From Actinomycetospora corticicola (GTDB lineage Bacteria; Actinomycetota; Actinomycetes; Mycobacteriales; Pseudonocardiaceae), in contig NZ_JACCBN010000001.1 of NCBI RefSeq assembly GCF_013409505.1, positions 5,704,001 to 5,768,000 on the forward strand: DNA of 64,000 nt, given 5' to 3'. Below, piece by piece: positions 34,141 to 42,513 of this stretch. Position numbers and translations under genes: made by a program. The notes beneath the pieces were generated by a model that saw only the letters and a program-made list of their open reading frames with translations, was not told where the DNA came from and did no database searches. Numbering within the stretch: position 1 is the stretch's first letter; the number at the start of each line of letters is the position of its first letter.

Positions 34141-35118
34141 ATGATCACTGCGCAGCAGACCCCGATCGGTTCCGGGTTCGGTGCGAGGTCCACCGCCGCC
34201 GAGGTCGTGTCCGGCCTCGACCTCTCCGGTCGGCTCGTCGTCGTCACCGGCGGCTACTCCGGGCTCGGCCTCGAGGCCGTCCGGGCTCTCACGGGCGTCG
34301 GCGCCCGGGTGGTCGTCCCGGCCCGTCGTCGGGAGGTCGCGGACGAGGCCCTGGCCGGGATCGACGGCGTGATGACCGACGAGCTCGACCTGGCCGACCT
34401 CGACTCCGTCGCCGCCTTCGCCGGGCGCCGCCTCGCCGACGGCACCCGGATCGACGCGGTCGTCGACAACGCCGGCGTCATGGCCTGCCCGCTCGAGCGG
34501 GTCGGACCCGGCTGGGAGCGCCAGTTCGCTACCAACCACCTCGGCCACTTCGCCCTGGTCAACCGGCTCGCGCCGCTGCTCGACGGCGACTCGCGGGTCG
34601 TCTCGGTGTCCTCCCGCGGTCACCACTTCTCGGACCTGCACCGCGAGGACGTGCACTACGAGCACCGCGACTACGACAAGTGGCAGGCCTACGGGCAGTC
34701 CAAGACGGCCAACGTGCTGTTCGCCGTCGGGCTCGCCGCCCGCGGCGTCCGGGCCTTCGCCCTGCACCCGGGCGGGATCATGACGCCGTTGCAGCGCCAC
34801 CTCCCGCTCGAGGAGATGGTGGCCCTGGGCTGGAAGGACGAGCAGGGCAACCCCGGTCCGGCCGCCGCGAACCTCAAGACGCCCGAGCAGGGTGCGGCCA
34901 CCGAGACCTGGGCGGCGACCAGCCCGCGGCTCGCGGATCTCTCCGGGGTCTACCTCGAGGACTGCGAGGTCGCGGTCACCGTGGACACCTCCGCGGGCCC
35001 GGACTCGCGGGGCGGCTATCCCGGTGGCGTCATGCCCTACGCGATCGACCCGGACGCCGCGGAGTGGCTGTGGGCGGCGTCGGTCGAGGCCACGGGCGTG
35101 GACGGCTTCGGGCGGTGA
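34141..35118 (+). CDS. Short-chain dehydrogenase/reductase (retinol-dehydrogenase-like)
   Basis: 325-aa Rossmann-fold oxidoreductase. The NAD(P)-binding motif TGGYSGLG is near residues 40-47, DNAGVM near 112, the catalytic Ser region VSVSSRGHH near 157, and the catalytic YGQSK near 182. The length and the C-terminal extension (GAATETWAATSPRLADLSGVYLEDCE) match the retinol dehydrogenase/protochlorophyllide-reductase-like SDR branch common in actinobacteria. Substrate unknown. The upstream palindromic element and a leaderless promoter separate it from the M20 gene. Confidence 0.9.
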   Translation: MITAQQTPIGSGFGARSTAAEVVSGLDLSGRLVVVTGGYSGLGLEAVRALTGVGARVVVPARRREVADEALAGIDGVMTDELDLADLDSVAAFAGRRLADGTRIDAVVDNAGVMACPLERVGPGWERQFATNHLGHFALVNRLAPLLDGDSRVVSVSSRGHHFSDLHREDVHYEHRDYDKWQAYGQSKTANVLFAVGLAARGVRAFALHPGGIMTPLQRHLPLEEMVALGWKDEQGNPGPAAANLKTPEQGAATETWAATSPRLADLSGVYLEDCEVAVTVDTSAGPDSRGGYPGGVMPYAIDPDAAEWLWAASVEATGVDGFGR

Positions 35119-35125
35119 CGGTGGC

Positions 35126-35158
35126 GGCCCACCGCTGACCCACGGTCAGGGGTGGGCC
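35126..35158. terminator. Hairpin after the SDR gene
   Basis: GGCCCACCGCTGACC (35126-35140) pairs with GGTCAGGGGTGGGCC (35144-35158), one mismatch, loop of 3. It starts 7 bases after the SDR stop. The sequence just downstream (35145-35172) resembles 2513-2540 upstream of the ABC exporter, so it may be another dispersed palindrome. Confidence 0.65.
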
Positions 35159-35279
35159 ACGGCCGACCCGGTGGTGCCTGCGCCGGTCGGGACGTGCACG
35201 AAAGGTGTGGGTGTACCAGCCCGTCGCGCTGGGTACCGGCCGGGGATCCCTCCATCGGGTCCGGCGCGGCGTGAGCAGA

Positions 35280-35999
35280 ATGTCAGCCGTGTCACTCACG
35301 GTCGACGGTCTCCCGTCCCGCGCCTCCGCCCTCGCGCGTCCCCGGGCCGCCGAGAGTGATCACCGGTCGACCCGCACCCTCGTCGTGCTGGTCGCCCTCG
35401 CGCTCGGGGCCCTCGCGGTCGTCGCGGTGGTCGTCCCGCGCGTGCCCGCCCTCGCGCAGGCGGTGGGCCTCGGCCCGGCGCCCGCCGCCCCCGCCGCACC
35501 GCCGGTCACGGTGACCGCGGTCGTCACCACGACGGCCTCGTGCCTGTCCGCCGACCCGCACGACCGGGTCACCCTCGAGGTCGGCGGCGTGCGCCGCGAG
35601 GCGACCCTCGACGGCTGCGGCCGCAACCCCGGCTTCCCGGTCCCCGTGCAGGTGCCCGCGGACGGCGCGATCACCGGTCCGCTGGCGGTCGCGGGCACGG
35701 GAGCCACGGCCGCCCGCTCCGCCACCGACAGCGCGGGCGACAGCGTCTCCCCGCTCGTGGCCCGCCTCGAACTCGCGCTGGCCGTCGCCGCGGCCCTCGG
35801 CGCCGGATCGCTCGTCGTCGCCCTGGGTCGGCAGCAGCGCCGCCCGGCCCCCCGTGCGGGGGGCCGTCCGGCCGGCCGGACGAACACCCGTGCCGGGGCC
35901 CGTCCCGCCCCCGGCCGGGCGTGCGCCGCGTCCCGTCGTCCGGGTCGTCGACCCGGCCGGAGCGCCGTCCCCGCCCAGCGGCAGCGCCCCCGCCGTTAG
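35280..35999 (+). CDS. Membrane protein of unknown function with Pro/Arg-rich tail
   Basis: 239-aa protein not recognised as a known family. A hydrophobic segment at about 33-62 (TLVVLVALALGALAVVAVVV) is followed by an extracytoplasmic domain of about 90 residues with two cysteines that could form a disulfide (SCLSADPHDR ... LDGCGRN). A second hydrophobic segment lies at about 156-182 (LELALAVAAALGAGSLVVAL), then an Arg/Pro/Ala-rich cytosolic tail of about 50 residues. ATG 35280 is chosen; GTG 35271 is possible. It precedes the M16 peptidase pair by 9 bases and could be co-transcribed, although the next gene has its own -10 box. Confidence 0.6.
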   Translation: MSAVSLTVDGLPSRASALARPRAAESDHRSTRTLVVLVALALGALAVVAVVVPRVPALAQAVGLGPAPAAPAAPPVTVTAVVTTTASCLSADPHDRVTLEVGGVRREATLDGCGRNPGFPVPVQVPADGAITGPLAVAGTGATAARSATDSAGDSVSPLVARLELALAVAAALGAGSLVVALGRQQRRPAPRAGGRPAGRTNTRAGARPAPGRACAASRRPGRRPGRSAVPAQRQRPRR

Positions 36000-36002
36000 G
36001 GT
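35997..36002 (+). promoter_or_regulatory. Leaderless-type -10 box (TAGGGT) for the M16 peptidase gene
   Basis: TAGGGT ends 6 bases before GTG 36009. It overlaps the stop codon (TAG) of the upstream gene. Confidence 0.5.
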
Positions 36003-36008
36003 CGGGGG

Positions 36009-37313
36009 GTGAGTACGGCCCCCACCTCCGCCCCGCCGGAGCAGCGACAGCGCCTGACGCTCGACAACGGTCTGCGGGTGCTCCTCGCACCGGACCGGAC
36101 CAATCCCGTCGTCGGGGTCGCCGTCCACGTCGACGTCGGCTTCCGCAGCGAGCCGCAGGGCCGCACCGGGTTCGCGCACCTGTTCGAGCACCTGATGTTC
36201 CAGGGCTCGGAGAGCCTGGAGAAGCTCGCGCACTTCCGGCACGTCCAGGGCTCGGGCGGGGTCTTCAACGGCTCGACCCACCAGGACTACACGGACTACT
36301 TCGAGATCCTCCCCGCGGGCGCCCTCGAGCGCGGGCTGTTCCTCGAGGCCGACCGGTTGCGCGCACCGAAGCTCACCGAGGAGAACCTCCACAACCAGAT
36401 CGACGTGGTGAAGGAGGAGATCCGCCTCAACGTGCTCAACCGGCCCTACGGCGGCTTCCCCTGGATCCTGCTGCCGCCGGTGCTGTACTCGACCTTCGCG
36501 AACGCCCACAACGGCTACGGCGACTTCACCGACCTCGAGACCTCGACCCTCGACGACGCCGCGGCCTTCTTCGACGCCTACTACGCGCCGGGCAACGCGG
36601 TGCTCACCGTGGTCGGCGACTTCGATCCGGACGACGCCGGGGAGCTCGTCACCCGCCACTTCGGCGACATCCCGGCCCGCCCGGTGCCGGCCCGGCCGTC
36701 CTTCGGCGAGCCGGCTCCCGACGGCGAGCGGCTGGAGTCGGTCGTCGACGCGCACGCCCCGCTGCCCGCCCTCGCCATGGGCTACCGGCTCCCCGACCCC
36801 GGCACCGACCTCGCCGGGTACCTCGCGCACGCCGTGCTCGGGAGCCTCCTCACCGACGGCGAGGCCGCGCGCCTGACCCAGCGCCTCGTGTACGGCGACG
36901 GGCTGGTCACCGACGTGTCCGCCTCGGCCGGCCTCATGGGCGCGCCCCTCGACGCGCGGGACCCCGACACCTTCACCATCACCGCCGTGCACCCCGACAC
37001 CGTCGACCCCCGCCAGGTGGTCGACGCGGTGGACGCGGAGCTGCTCGTCCTCGGCGAGCGCGGTCCCGACGCCGAGGAGCTCCGCCGGGTCACGGCCCGC
37101 TGGGCCGGCGCCCTGCACCGCGAGCAGGACCGGCTGATGAACCGGATGCTCGCCCTCGGCTCGGCGGAGCTCCTCCACGGCCGCGCGGAGCTCTCCGACG
37201 AGCTGCCCGGCGCGATCGCCGCGGTGACCCCGGAGGCGGTCGCCGCCGCCGCGAACGCGCTGCGGCCCGACGCGCGCGCCCTGCTCGTCCTCACCCCCGG
37301 AGCGTCCGCATGA
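36009..37313 (+). CDS. M16 family zinc metallopeptidase, active subunit
   Basis: 434-aa insulinase-type peptidase. The inverted zinc motif HXXEH is HLFEH at residues 57-61, with the third ligand Glu about 76 residues later in DVVKEEIRLNVLNRPYGG. The glycine-rich FNGSTHQDYTDYFE strand follows. Its stop overlaps the start of a second M16-like gene (ATGA) that lacks the zinc site. Such pairs work as heterodimers, as in the mitochondrial processing peptidase and bacterial M16B pairs. Substrate unknown. Confidence 0.9.
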   Translation: MSTAPTSAPPEQRQRLTLDNGLRVLLAPDRTNPVVGVAVHVDVGFRSEPQGRTGFAHLFEHLMFQGSESLEKLAHFRHVQGSGGVFNGSTHQDYTDYFEILPAGALERGLFLEADRLRAPKLTEENLHNQIDVVKEEIRLNVLNRPYGGFPWILLPPVLYSTFANAHNGYGDFTDLETSTLDDAAAFFDAYYAPGNAVLTVVGDFDPDDAGELVTRHFGDIPARPVPARPSFGEPAPDGERLESVVDAHAPLPALAMGYRLPDPGTDLAGYLAHAVLGSLLTDGEAARLTQRLVYGDGLVTDVSASAGLMGAPLDARDPDTFTITAVHPDTVDPRQVVDAVDAELLVLGERGPDAEELRRVTARWAGALHREQDRLMNRMLALGSAELLHGRAELSDELPGAIAAVTPEAVAAAANALRPDARALLVLTPGASA

Positions 37314-38743
37314 GCGCTGAGTCCACGGTCGAGCTCCGCTCCGCTGCGTCTCCCCCCACCGCTCCCTCGCCCGCCGAGCGCCGGTCCGCCGAGGAGATCG
37401 GCCGGACCCCGGCCGGCCCGCGCGAGCTGCCCCCGCTGCGGCCGCAGCCGCAGGTCCCGGCCCCGGAGGAGACCGACACGGTCCTGACGACGGGTCTGCG
37501 CGTCATCGCGGTGCACCGCCCCGGCGTCCCGATGGTCGAGGTCCGGCTGCGCATCCCGTTCTCCGGCGAGGACGCCGCGCGCCCGATGCACGCGGCGATC
37601 GCCGAGGTCCTCGCGTCGACGGTGCTCTCCGGGACGACGCGCCGCACCCGGGTCTCGCTCGACGACGACCTCGCGGGCGTCGGGGGCGAGATCGGCTTCT
37701 CGGTCGACCCGGAGCGGCTCGCCGCCGCCGGCCACGCGCTCGCGGACGGGCTGCCGACGCTGCTCGACGTCATCGCCGACGTGCTCACCGGGGCCACCTA
37801 TCCCGACGAGGAGGTCGCCCGCGAGCGCGAGCGCCTCGCCGAGCGGATCCAGGTGGCCTCCGCGCAGCCCTCGGTCATCGCGCGGCGCGCCCTGCAGCGG
37901 CACCGCTACGGCGACCACCCGGTGACCCGGGAGATGCCCGAGGTCGCGGACGTGGCCGCCGTGACGCAGGACGACCTGCTCGCCATGCACCGCCGCCAGG
38001 TGGTGCCGCGCGGCTCGGTGCTCGTGCTCGTCGGCGACCTCGACCCGACCACCGCCGTGGCCGCCGTCGAGGCGTCGCTGGCGGGGTGGGACACCCCCGG
38101 GGAGGCCGGCCTCCTGCCGCCGCTGCCCGAGCTGCACGGCTCGGAGCTCCTGCTGGTGGACCGGCCCGGGGCCGTGCAGTCGCAGCTGCGGCTCTCGGCG
38201 GCGGCCGTCCCCCGGACCGATCCGCGGTATCCGGCGCTGCAGCTGGCGAACCTGGCGTTCGGCGGCTACTTCTCGTCCCGACTGGTCGAGAACCTGCGCG
38301 AGGACAAGGGCTACACCTACCACGCGTCGTCGTCGCTGGAGTTCGACCCGTACGGCGCCGCCCTGCTCGTCGAGACCGACTGCGCCTCCGAGGTGACCGC
38401 GCCCGCGCTGCTCGAGATGCGCTACGAGCTGGGTCGGGTTGCGGTCGTCCCGCCGAGCGCGGCGGAGCTCGAGTCGGCGCGTCGCTACGCCATCGGGTCG
38501 CTGCTGATCTCGATGAACACCCAGGCCGGCCTGGCGTCGACGCTGGCGGGGCTCGCGGGCGTCGGGCTCGACCCCGCGTGGGTGCGGGAGCACCCGCAGC
38601 GCCTGGAGGCCGTGACCCTCGAGCAGGTGCACGCCGCGGCCGCCGAGTTCCTCGCCCCCGCGCGCTTCACCGGGGTGGTGGTGGCCGACGCCGCCACCTC
38701 GGCGGAGTCGTTGCGTGCTCTCGGTGGTATCAGGGTCCCGTGA
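37310..38743 (+). CDS. M16-like protein, inactive partner subunit
   Basis: 477-aa homologue of the preceding peptidase. Where HXXEH should be it reads HAAIAEVLASTVL, so the zinc site is lost. The C-terminal R/Y substrate-binding pair of M16B non-catalytic subunits is kept in FGGYFSSRLVENLREDKGYTY. A proline-rich N-terminal extension of about 55 residues precedes the domain, and its codons 6-15 contain a 28-bp repeat shared with putA (37326-37353 and 46084-46111). It overlaps both neighbours by 4 bases, so M16 active, M16 inactive and nudC are translationally coupled. Confidence 0.87.
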   Translation: MSAESTVELRSAASPPTAPSPAERRSAEEIGRTPAGPRELPPLRPQPQVPAPEETDTVLTTGLRVIAVHRPGVPMVEVRLRIPFSGEDAARPMHAAIAEVLASTVLSGTTRRTRVSLDDDLAGVGGEIGFSVDPERLAAAGHALADGLPTLLDVIADVLTGATYPDEEVARERERLAERIQVASAQPSVIARRALQRHRYGDHPVTREMPEVADVAAVTQDDLLAMHRRQVVPRGSVLVLVGDLDPTTAVAAVEASLAGWDTPGEAGLLPPLPELHGSELLLVDRPGAVQSQLRLSAAAVPRTDPRYPALQLANLAFGGYFSSRLVENLREDKGYTYHASSSLEFDPYGAALLVETDCASEVTAPALLEMRYELGRVAVVPPSAAELESARRYAIGSLLISMNTQAGLASTLAGLAGVGLDPAWVREHPQRLEAVTLEQVHAAAAEFLAPARFTGVVVADAATSAESLRALGGIRVP

Positions 38744-39783
38744 CCACTGCACCCACCGCGGGCCCGGACATGCGGGCGGCCTTCCACCTGGACTCCCTGC
38801 CCCGGCTCTCGCGTTCGACGGTCGACCGCCGGGAGCAGGTCCGCGACGACCCGGAGCACGTGGAGTCGACCTGGCCGCTCGCCCGCGTCGTGCGCGTCGA
38901 CCCGCAGGGCCGGACCCCGGTGGAGGAGCAGCCCGACGGGTCCCTGCGCGTCGTCGACGTCCCGTCCCGCCAGTTCGGCGCGACGATTCCCGACGGTGCG
39001 GTGCTGCTCGGCGAGGAGGACGGCACCGTCTACTGGGGCGTGCGGGTGCCGGACGCCGACGCCTCGAACGACGCCGGGTCCGGGTTCTCCTCGACCGAGC
39101 GGTGGCGGGACCTGCGGATCTCCGGCGGCGACCTCGATGCGCACTCCGCGGGTCTGCTCACGACGGCCGTGGCCCTGCTGTCGTGGCAGGAGCGCGCCCG
39201 CTTCTGCACCCGCGACGGCTCGCCCATGCGCGCGATCAAGGCCGGCTGGGCGCAGCTCTGCGAGGCGCACGACCACGAGGAGTACCCCCGCACCGATCCG
39301 TCGATGATCTGCCTCGTGCACGACGGCGCCGACCGGGTGCTCCTCGCCCGCCAGCCGATCTGGCCCGAGGGCCGGTACTCGGTGCTCGCCGGGTTCGTCG
39401 AGGCCGGGGAGTCGCTGGAGGCGTGCGTGGCCCGGGAGTGCGCCGAGGAGGTCGGTGTCACCGTCTCGACCATCACCTACCTCGGGTCGCAGCCCTGGCC
39501 GTTCCCGCGCTCGCTGATGATCGGCTTCTCCGCGGTCGCCGACCCGGAGGAGACGCTGCGCCTGCAGGAGGGCGAGATCGAGAACGCCCGCTGGGTCACC
39601 CGCACGGAGCTCCGCGAGGCGCTCGAGGCCGGCGACTGGATGACCCGCGAGGGCGACGGTCCGAAGGGCGCCCACGGGGTGGGCGGTACCGCCTTCGAGG
39701 CCGGCGACGACCGCGAGCTGATCCTCCCGGGCGGGGTGTCGATCGCCCGCGCGATGTTGGAGGCGTGGGCGGCTGCGGGCTGA
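38740..39783 (+). CDS. nudC: NAD(+) diphosphatase NudC (Nudix hydrolase)
   Basis: 347-aa Nudix enzyme that cleaves NAD(H) to NMN(H) and AMP and can remove NAD caps from RNA. The Nudix box is GFVEAGESLEACVARECAEEVGV-type (39390-39460), and the diagnostic downstream motif SQPWPFPRSLM is present. The zinc-ribbon that normally has four Cys is reduced here: FCTRDGSPM and LCEAHDH give only two Cys plus Asp/His. GTG 38740 overlaps the previous stop; ATG 38770 is an alternative. In M. tuberculosis nudC also lies between adnB and uvrD2. Confidence 0.9.
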   Translation: MTTAPTAGPDMRAAFHLDSLPRLSRSTVDRREQVRDDPEHVESTWPLARVVRVDPQGRTPVEEQPDGSLRVVDVPSRQFGATIPDGAVLLGEEDGTVYWGVRVPDADASNDAGSGFSSTERWRDLRISGGDLDAHSAGLLTTAVALLSWQERARFCTRDGSPMRAIKAGWAQLCEAHDHEEYPRTDPSMICLVHDGADRVLLARQPIWPEGRYSVLAGFVEAGESLEACVARECAEEVGVTVSTITYLGSQPWPFPRSLMIGFSAVADPEETLRLQEGEIENARWVTRTELREALEAGDWMTREGDGPKGAHGVGGTAFEAGDDRELILPGGVSIARAMLEAWAAAG

Positions 39784-39797
39784 CCGTCCCCTCTCCC

Positions 39798-39852
39798 TGG
39801 CAGGAAAGCGTCGTTGCTGTCACCCGGTGACAGCAACGACGCTTTCCTGCCA
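39798..39852. repeat. Dispersed palindromic element, perfect 25-bp arms
   Basis: The left arm 39798-39822 (begins TGGCAGGAAAGCGTCG) is an exact reverse complement of 39828-39852, loop CCCGG. It lies between the convergent nudC and Lrp-type genes and would work as a bidirectional terminator. Best-preserved copy of the family also found at 15261, 34024 and 46951. Confidence 0.9.
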
Positions 39853-39866
39853 CGAGGGAACGTCCG

Positions 39867-40838
39867 TCAGCGTGCCGCGTACACCGTGTCGGCCGCCTTG
39901 ACGGTGCGGATCACCGGTTCGGACTCGACGGCCGTGACGCCGGGCAGACCGGCCACGGACATCGTCAGGTACCGGTAGAAGGCGGCCGGTCCCGCGCTCG
40001 CGACCGATGCGTAGACGTTCGTCCGGCCGGTCGTCGCCGCGGCGAACGGCACCTCCGGGTGGGCCGCCAGCGCCCGGCCGACCTCGTCGAGGTGCTGCGG
40101 GAGCACGGTGAGGTGCAGCATCGTGCGCATCGGCTGCTCGTGGACGGTGGGCGACACGTCGACGTCGAGGTAGAGCACCCCGCCGGCCCGGAGGTCGGTG
40201 AGCCGTCGTCGCACGGTGGACGCCGACGTGCCGCAGGACCGGGCGACGTCCTCCACCGGCGCACGGCCGTCGACCCGGAGCAGGCGCAGGATGCGCCGGT
40301 CGAGGTCGTCGAGCGTCGGCGCCGCACCCGGCGTCGGGACCGCGACCGCGAGCGCGGCGACCTGCTCCGGCGAGAGCGGCCCGACCTTCGCGTACGGCTC
40401 GCGCGCCCCGCCGTAGAACACGTGCAGCACCTGCTGGGCGCTCACGTCGAGGATGCGGGGCGTCCGGGGGAGCCGGCCGAGCAGCAGGTCGCCGGCGGCC
40501 GTGGTGTCGGTGGCGCGCAGGGAGCACGTGATCTCGGTGCCGCCGGAGGTGAGGCTGACCCACGAGGTGTCCGGGCGCCGGGCCAGCGCGTCCGCGATCT
40601 CGCCGGCCGCGTCCGGGGCGCAGCGGGCCCGGACCATCCACTGGTCCTCCCCGAGGAGCACCGGGTCGCTCGCGCCGATCACGCGGAGCGCCTGGACGGA
40701 GCGCAGCCGGGCGTACCGCCGCGCCACCGTCTGGTCGGAGACCCCCAGGACCTCGGCGACCCGTCGGAAGGGTGCCCGGCCGTCGATCTGCAGCGCCTGG
40801 ATGAGCGCGCGGTCCGTCCCGTCGAGTTCCACCGTCAC
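39867..40838 (-). CDS. Lrp/AsnC-type regulator with two tandem modules
   Basis: 323-aa protein formed by two Lrp-like halves. The first HTH is near residues 5-55 (DRALIQALQIDGRAPFRRVAEVLGVSDQTVARR) with a RAM-like domain to about 150. The second HTH is near 170-220 (LDDLDRRILRLLRVDGRAPVEDVA, TSASTVRRRL) with its ligand domain to the end. It is divergent from an MFS exporter across 123 bases carrying repeated TGTCGACGA-type sites, so it probably controls that gene and itself. GTG 40838 chosen; GTG 40832 is equally possible. Confidence 0.88.
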   Translation of the reverse strand: MTVELDGTDRALIQALQIDGRAPFRRVAEVLGVSDQTVARRYARLRSVQALRVIGASDPVLLGEDQWMVRARCAPDAAGEIADALARRPDTSWVSLTSGGTEITCSLRATDTTAAGDLLLGRLPRTPRILDVSAQQVLHVFYGGAREPYAKVGPLSPEQVAALAVAVPTPGAAPTLDDLDRRILRLLRVDGRAPVEDVARSCGTSASTVRRRLTDLRAGGVLYLDVDVSPTVHEQPMRTMLHLTVLPQHLDEVGRALAAHPEVPFAAATTGRTNVYASVASAGPAAFYRYLTMSVAGLPGVTAVESEPVIRTVKAADTVYAAR

Positions 40839-40900
40839 GAGCCTCGCAGATGTCGACGACCGCCGGAAGTGGTCCGTTTCCTCGTCCTCCCTGGCGCGTC

Positions 40901-40928
40901 GTGTCGACGATCGTCGCGTCGACGACAC
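40901..40928. promoter_or_regulatory. Putative operator of the Lrp-type regulator/MFS pair
   Basis: Inverted repeat GTGTCG (40901-40906) / CGACAC (40923-40928) with internal TCGACGA direct repeats; another GTCGACGAC lies at 40853-40861. It is placed between the divergent starts, 33 bases before ATG 40962. Confidence 0.5.
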
Positions 40929-40961
40929 GCGGTCGTCGCACGGGATCGGAGGAGGACCGAC

Positions 40962-42410
40962 ATGCGTCGCTGGTGGCCCCTGGTGGCGATCTGCCTGGGG
41001 ACGTTCATGCTGCTCGTGGACGTGACGATCGTGAACGTCGCGCTGCCCGCCATGGCCGGGTCGCTGGAGTCGTCGTTCGCCGGCCTGCAGTGGGTGATCG
41101 ACGGCTATGCGCTGGCCCTCGCCGCGCTGCTCATGGTGACGGGCTCGCTGGCCGACCGCTTCGGGCGGCGCCGCCTCTACCTGGTCGGGCTCGGGGTCTT
41201 CGCCGCCGCCTCGCTGGCCTGCGGACTGGCTCCGACGGCGGGCGCCCTCGTCGCCGCCCGCGTGGTCCAGGGTGCGGGCGGTGCGGCGATGTTCGCGACC
41301 ACCGCCGCCCTCGTCGCGATCACCTACCACGGTCGGGACCGGGGCACGGCCTTCGGCGTGTGGGGCGCGGTGAACGGCCTCGCGGCCGCCTGCGGTCCGC
41401 TCGTCGGCGGCGTGCTCACCGAGGTCTGGGGGTGGCGGGCGATCTTCCTGGTCAACCTGCCGGTCGCCGCGCTCGCGGTCGCCCTGACGCTGGCCGTGGT
41501 GGCGCGGGACGTCCGCGTCGACGGCGCCACCCGGATCGACCTCGCCGGCGCCGCGGCCTTCACCGCGGCCTCGACCGCTCTCGTCTACGGCCTCATCGAG
41601 GCGGGCGCGGTCGGCTGGTCCGCCGTCGGCACGGTCGTCCCGCTGGTCGCCGCCGCCGTGGCGCTCGCGGTGTTCGTCGCGGTCGAGCGGCGCGTCGCGC
41701 ACCCCGTGCTCGACCTCGCCCTCTTCCGCAACCGGTCGTTCGCCGCGCTCATGGTGGCCGCGGCGGTCCTGTCGGGGGCGGCCTTCGCCCACCTCGCGCT
41801 CGTCTCGCTGTGGCTGCAGGAGGTGCTGCGGCTGTCGCCGATCCGGGCCGGCCTCGCGGTGGTCCCGCTGTCGATCGCGTCGTTCGTGGTGTCCGCGGCC
41901 GCGGGCCGCCTCCTCCACGGCGGGTCACCCGCCCGTCCGGTGGCCGGCGGACTCGCGCTCATCGGGTTCGGGGTGTTGCTGCTCGGCGTGGTCGACGCCG
42001 GCTCGGGCCCGTGGGCGCTCGCACCCGGGCTCGTGGTGTGCGGGCTGGGGGTCGGGCTCGCGACCCCGGTGCTCGTCTCGGCGACCCTCGCGGTCCTGCC
42101 GCCCGCGAAGGCCGGGGTGGGCAGCGCGGCGGTGAACACCTTCCGCCAGCTCGGCCTGGCCGTGGGCCTGGCGGTGCTCGGCACCGTGTTCGCCGGGTAC
42201 GCGAACCCGACCGACCCGGGCGCGCCCGGCTACACCGACGGCCTCGACGCGGTCTTCCTGACGGCGGGTGTGGCTGCCCTGGCAGCGGCCGTGCTCGTCG
42301 TGGTGCTCGTGCGCCGGCCGACCTCCGAGCCCGCCGCCGTCGCGTCGGCCGCACCCGGGCCCGCCGCTCCCACCGAGCCGGCCGAGCGAAGGGCCCCTTC
42401 GGTCGGATAG
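40962..42410 (+). CDS. MFS drug exporter, DHA2 (EmrB/QacA, 14-TM) type
   Basis: 482-aa transporter with about 14 hydrophobic segments. The N-terminal LVDVTIVNVALPAMAGSL motif (motif D1), GSLADRFGRRRLYLVG (motif A) and GVWGAVNGLAAACGPLVGGVL (motif C, antiporter signature) are characteristic of DHA2 proton-coupled drug exporters. ATG 40962 has GGAGGAGG 7-8 bases upstream. The last codons include a CGAAGGGCCCCTTCG palindrome at 42387-42401, near the terminator. Likely under control of the divergent Lrp-type regulator. Confidence 0.9.
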   Translation: MRRWWPLVAICLGTFMLLVDVTIVNVALPAMAGSLESSFAGLQWVIDGYALALAALLMVTGSLADRFGRRRLYLVGLGVFAAASLACGLAPTAGALVAARVVQGAGGAAMFATTAALVAITYHGRDRGTAFGVWGAVNGLAAACGPLVGGVLTEVWGWRAIFLVNLPVAALAVALTLAVVARDVRVDGATRIDLAGAAAFTAASTALVYGLIEAGAVGWSAVGTVVPLVAAAVALAVFVAVERRVAHPVLDLALFRNRSFAALMVAAAVLSGAAFAHLALVSLWLQEVLRLSPIRAGLAVVPLSIASFVVSAAAGRLLHGGSPARPVAGGLALIGFGVLLLGVVDAGSGPWALAPGLVVCGLGVGLATPVLVSATLAVLPPAKAGVGSAAVNTFRQLGLAVGLAVLGTVFAGYANPTDPGAPGYTDGLDAVFLTAGVAALAAAVLVVVLVRRPTSEPAAVASAAPGPAAPTEPAERRAPSVG

Positions 42411-42451
42411 GTGGGCCGTGGGCGCCCCTCGCCAAGGACGCCCGGAACACA

Positions 42452-42496
42452 CGAAGGGCCCGTCCGTCGATCTGTTCGACGGACGGGGCCCCTTCG
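42452..42496. terminator. Strong bidirectional terminator between MFS and mycoredoxin genes
   Basis: CGAAGGGCCCGTCCGTCGA (42452-42470) pairs with TCGACGGACGGGGCCCCTTCG (42476-42496), with two bulged bases and a 5-base loop. TTCG/CGAA ends give a short T-run in both directions. It lies between convergent stops. Confidence 0.85.
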
Positions 42497-42513
42497 TTCG
42501 GAGCGCGGCGGGA

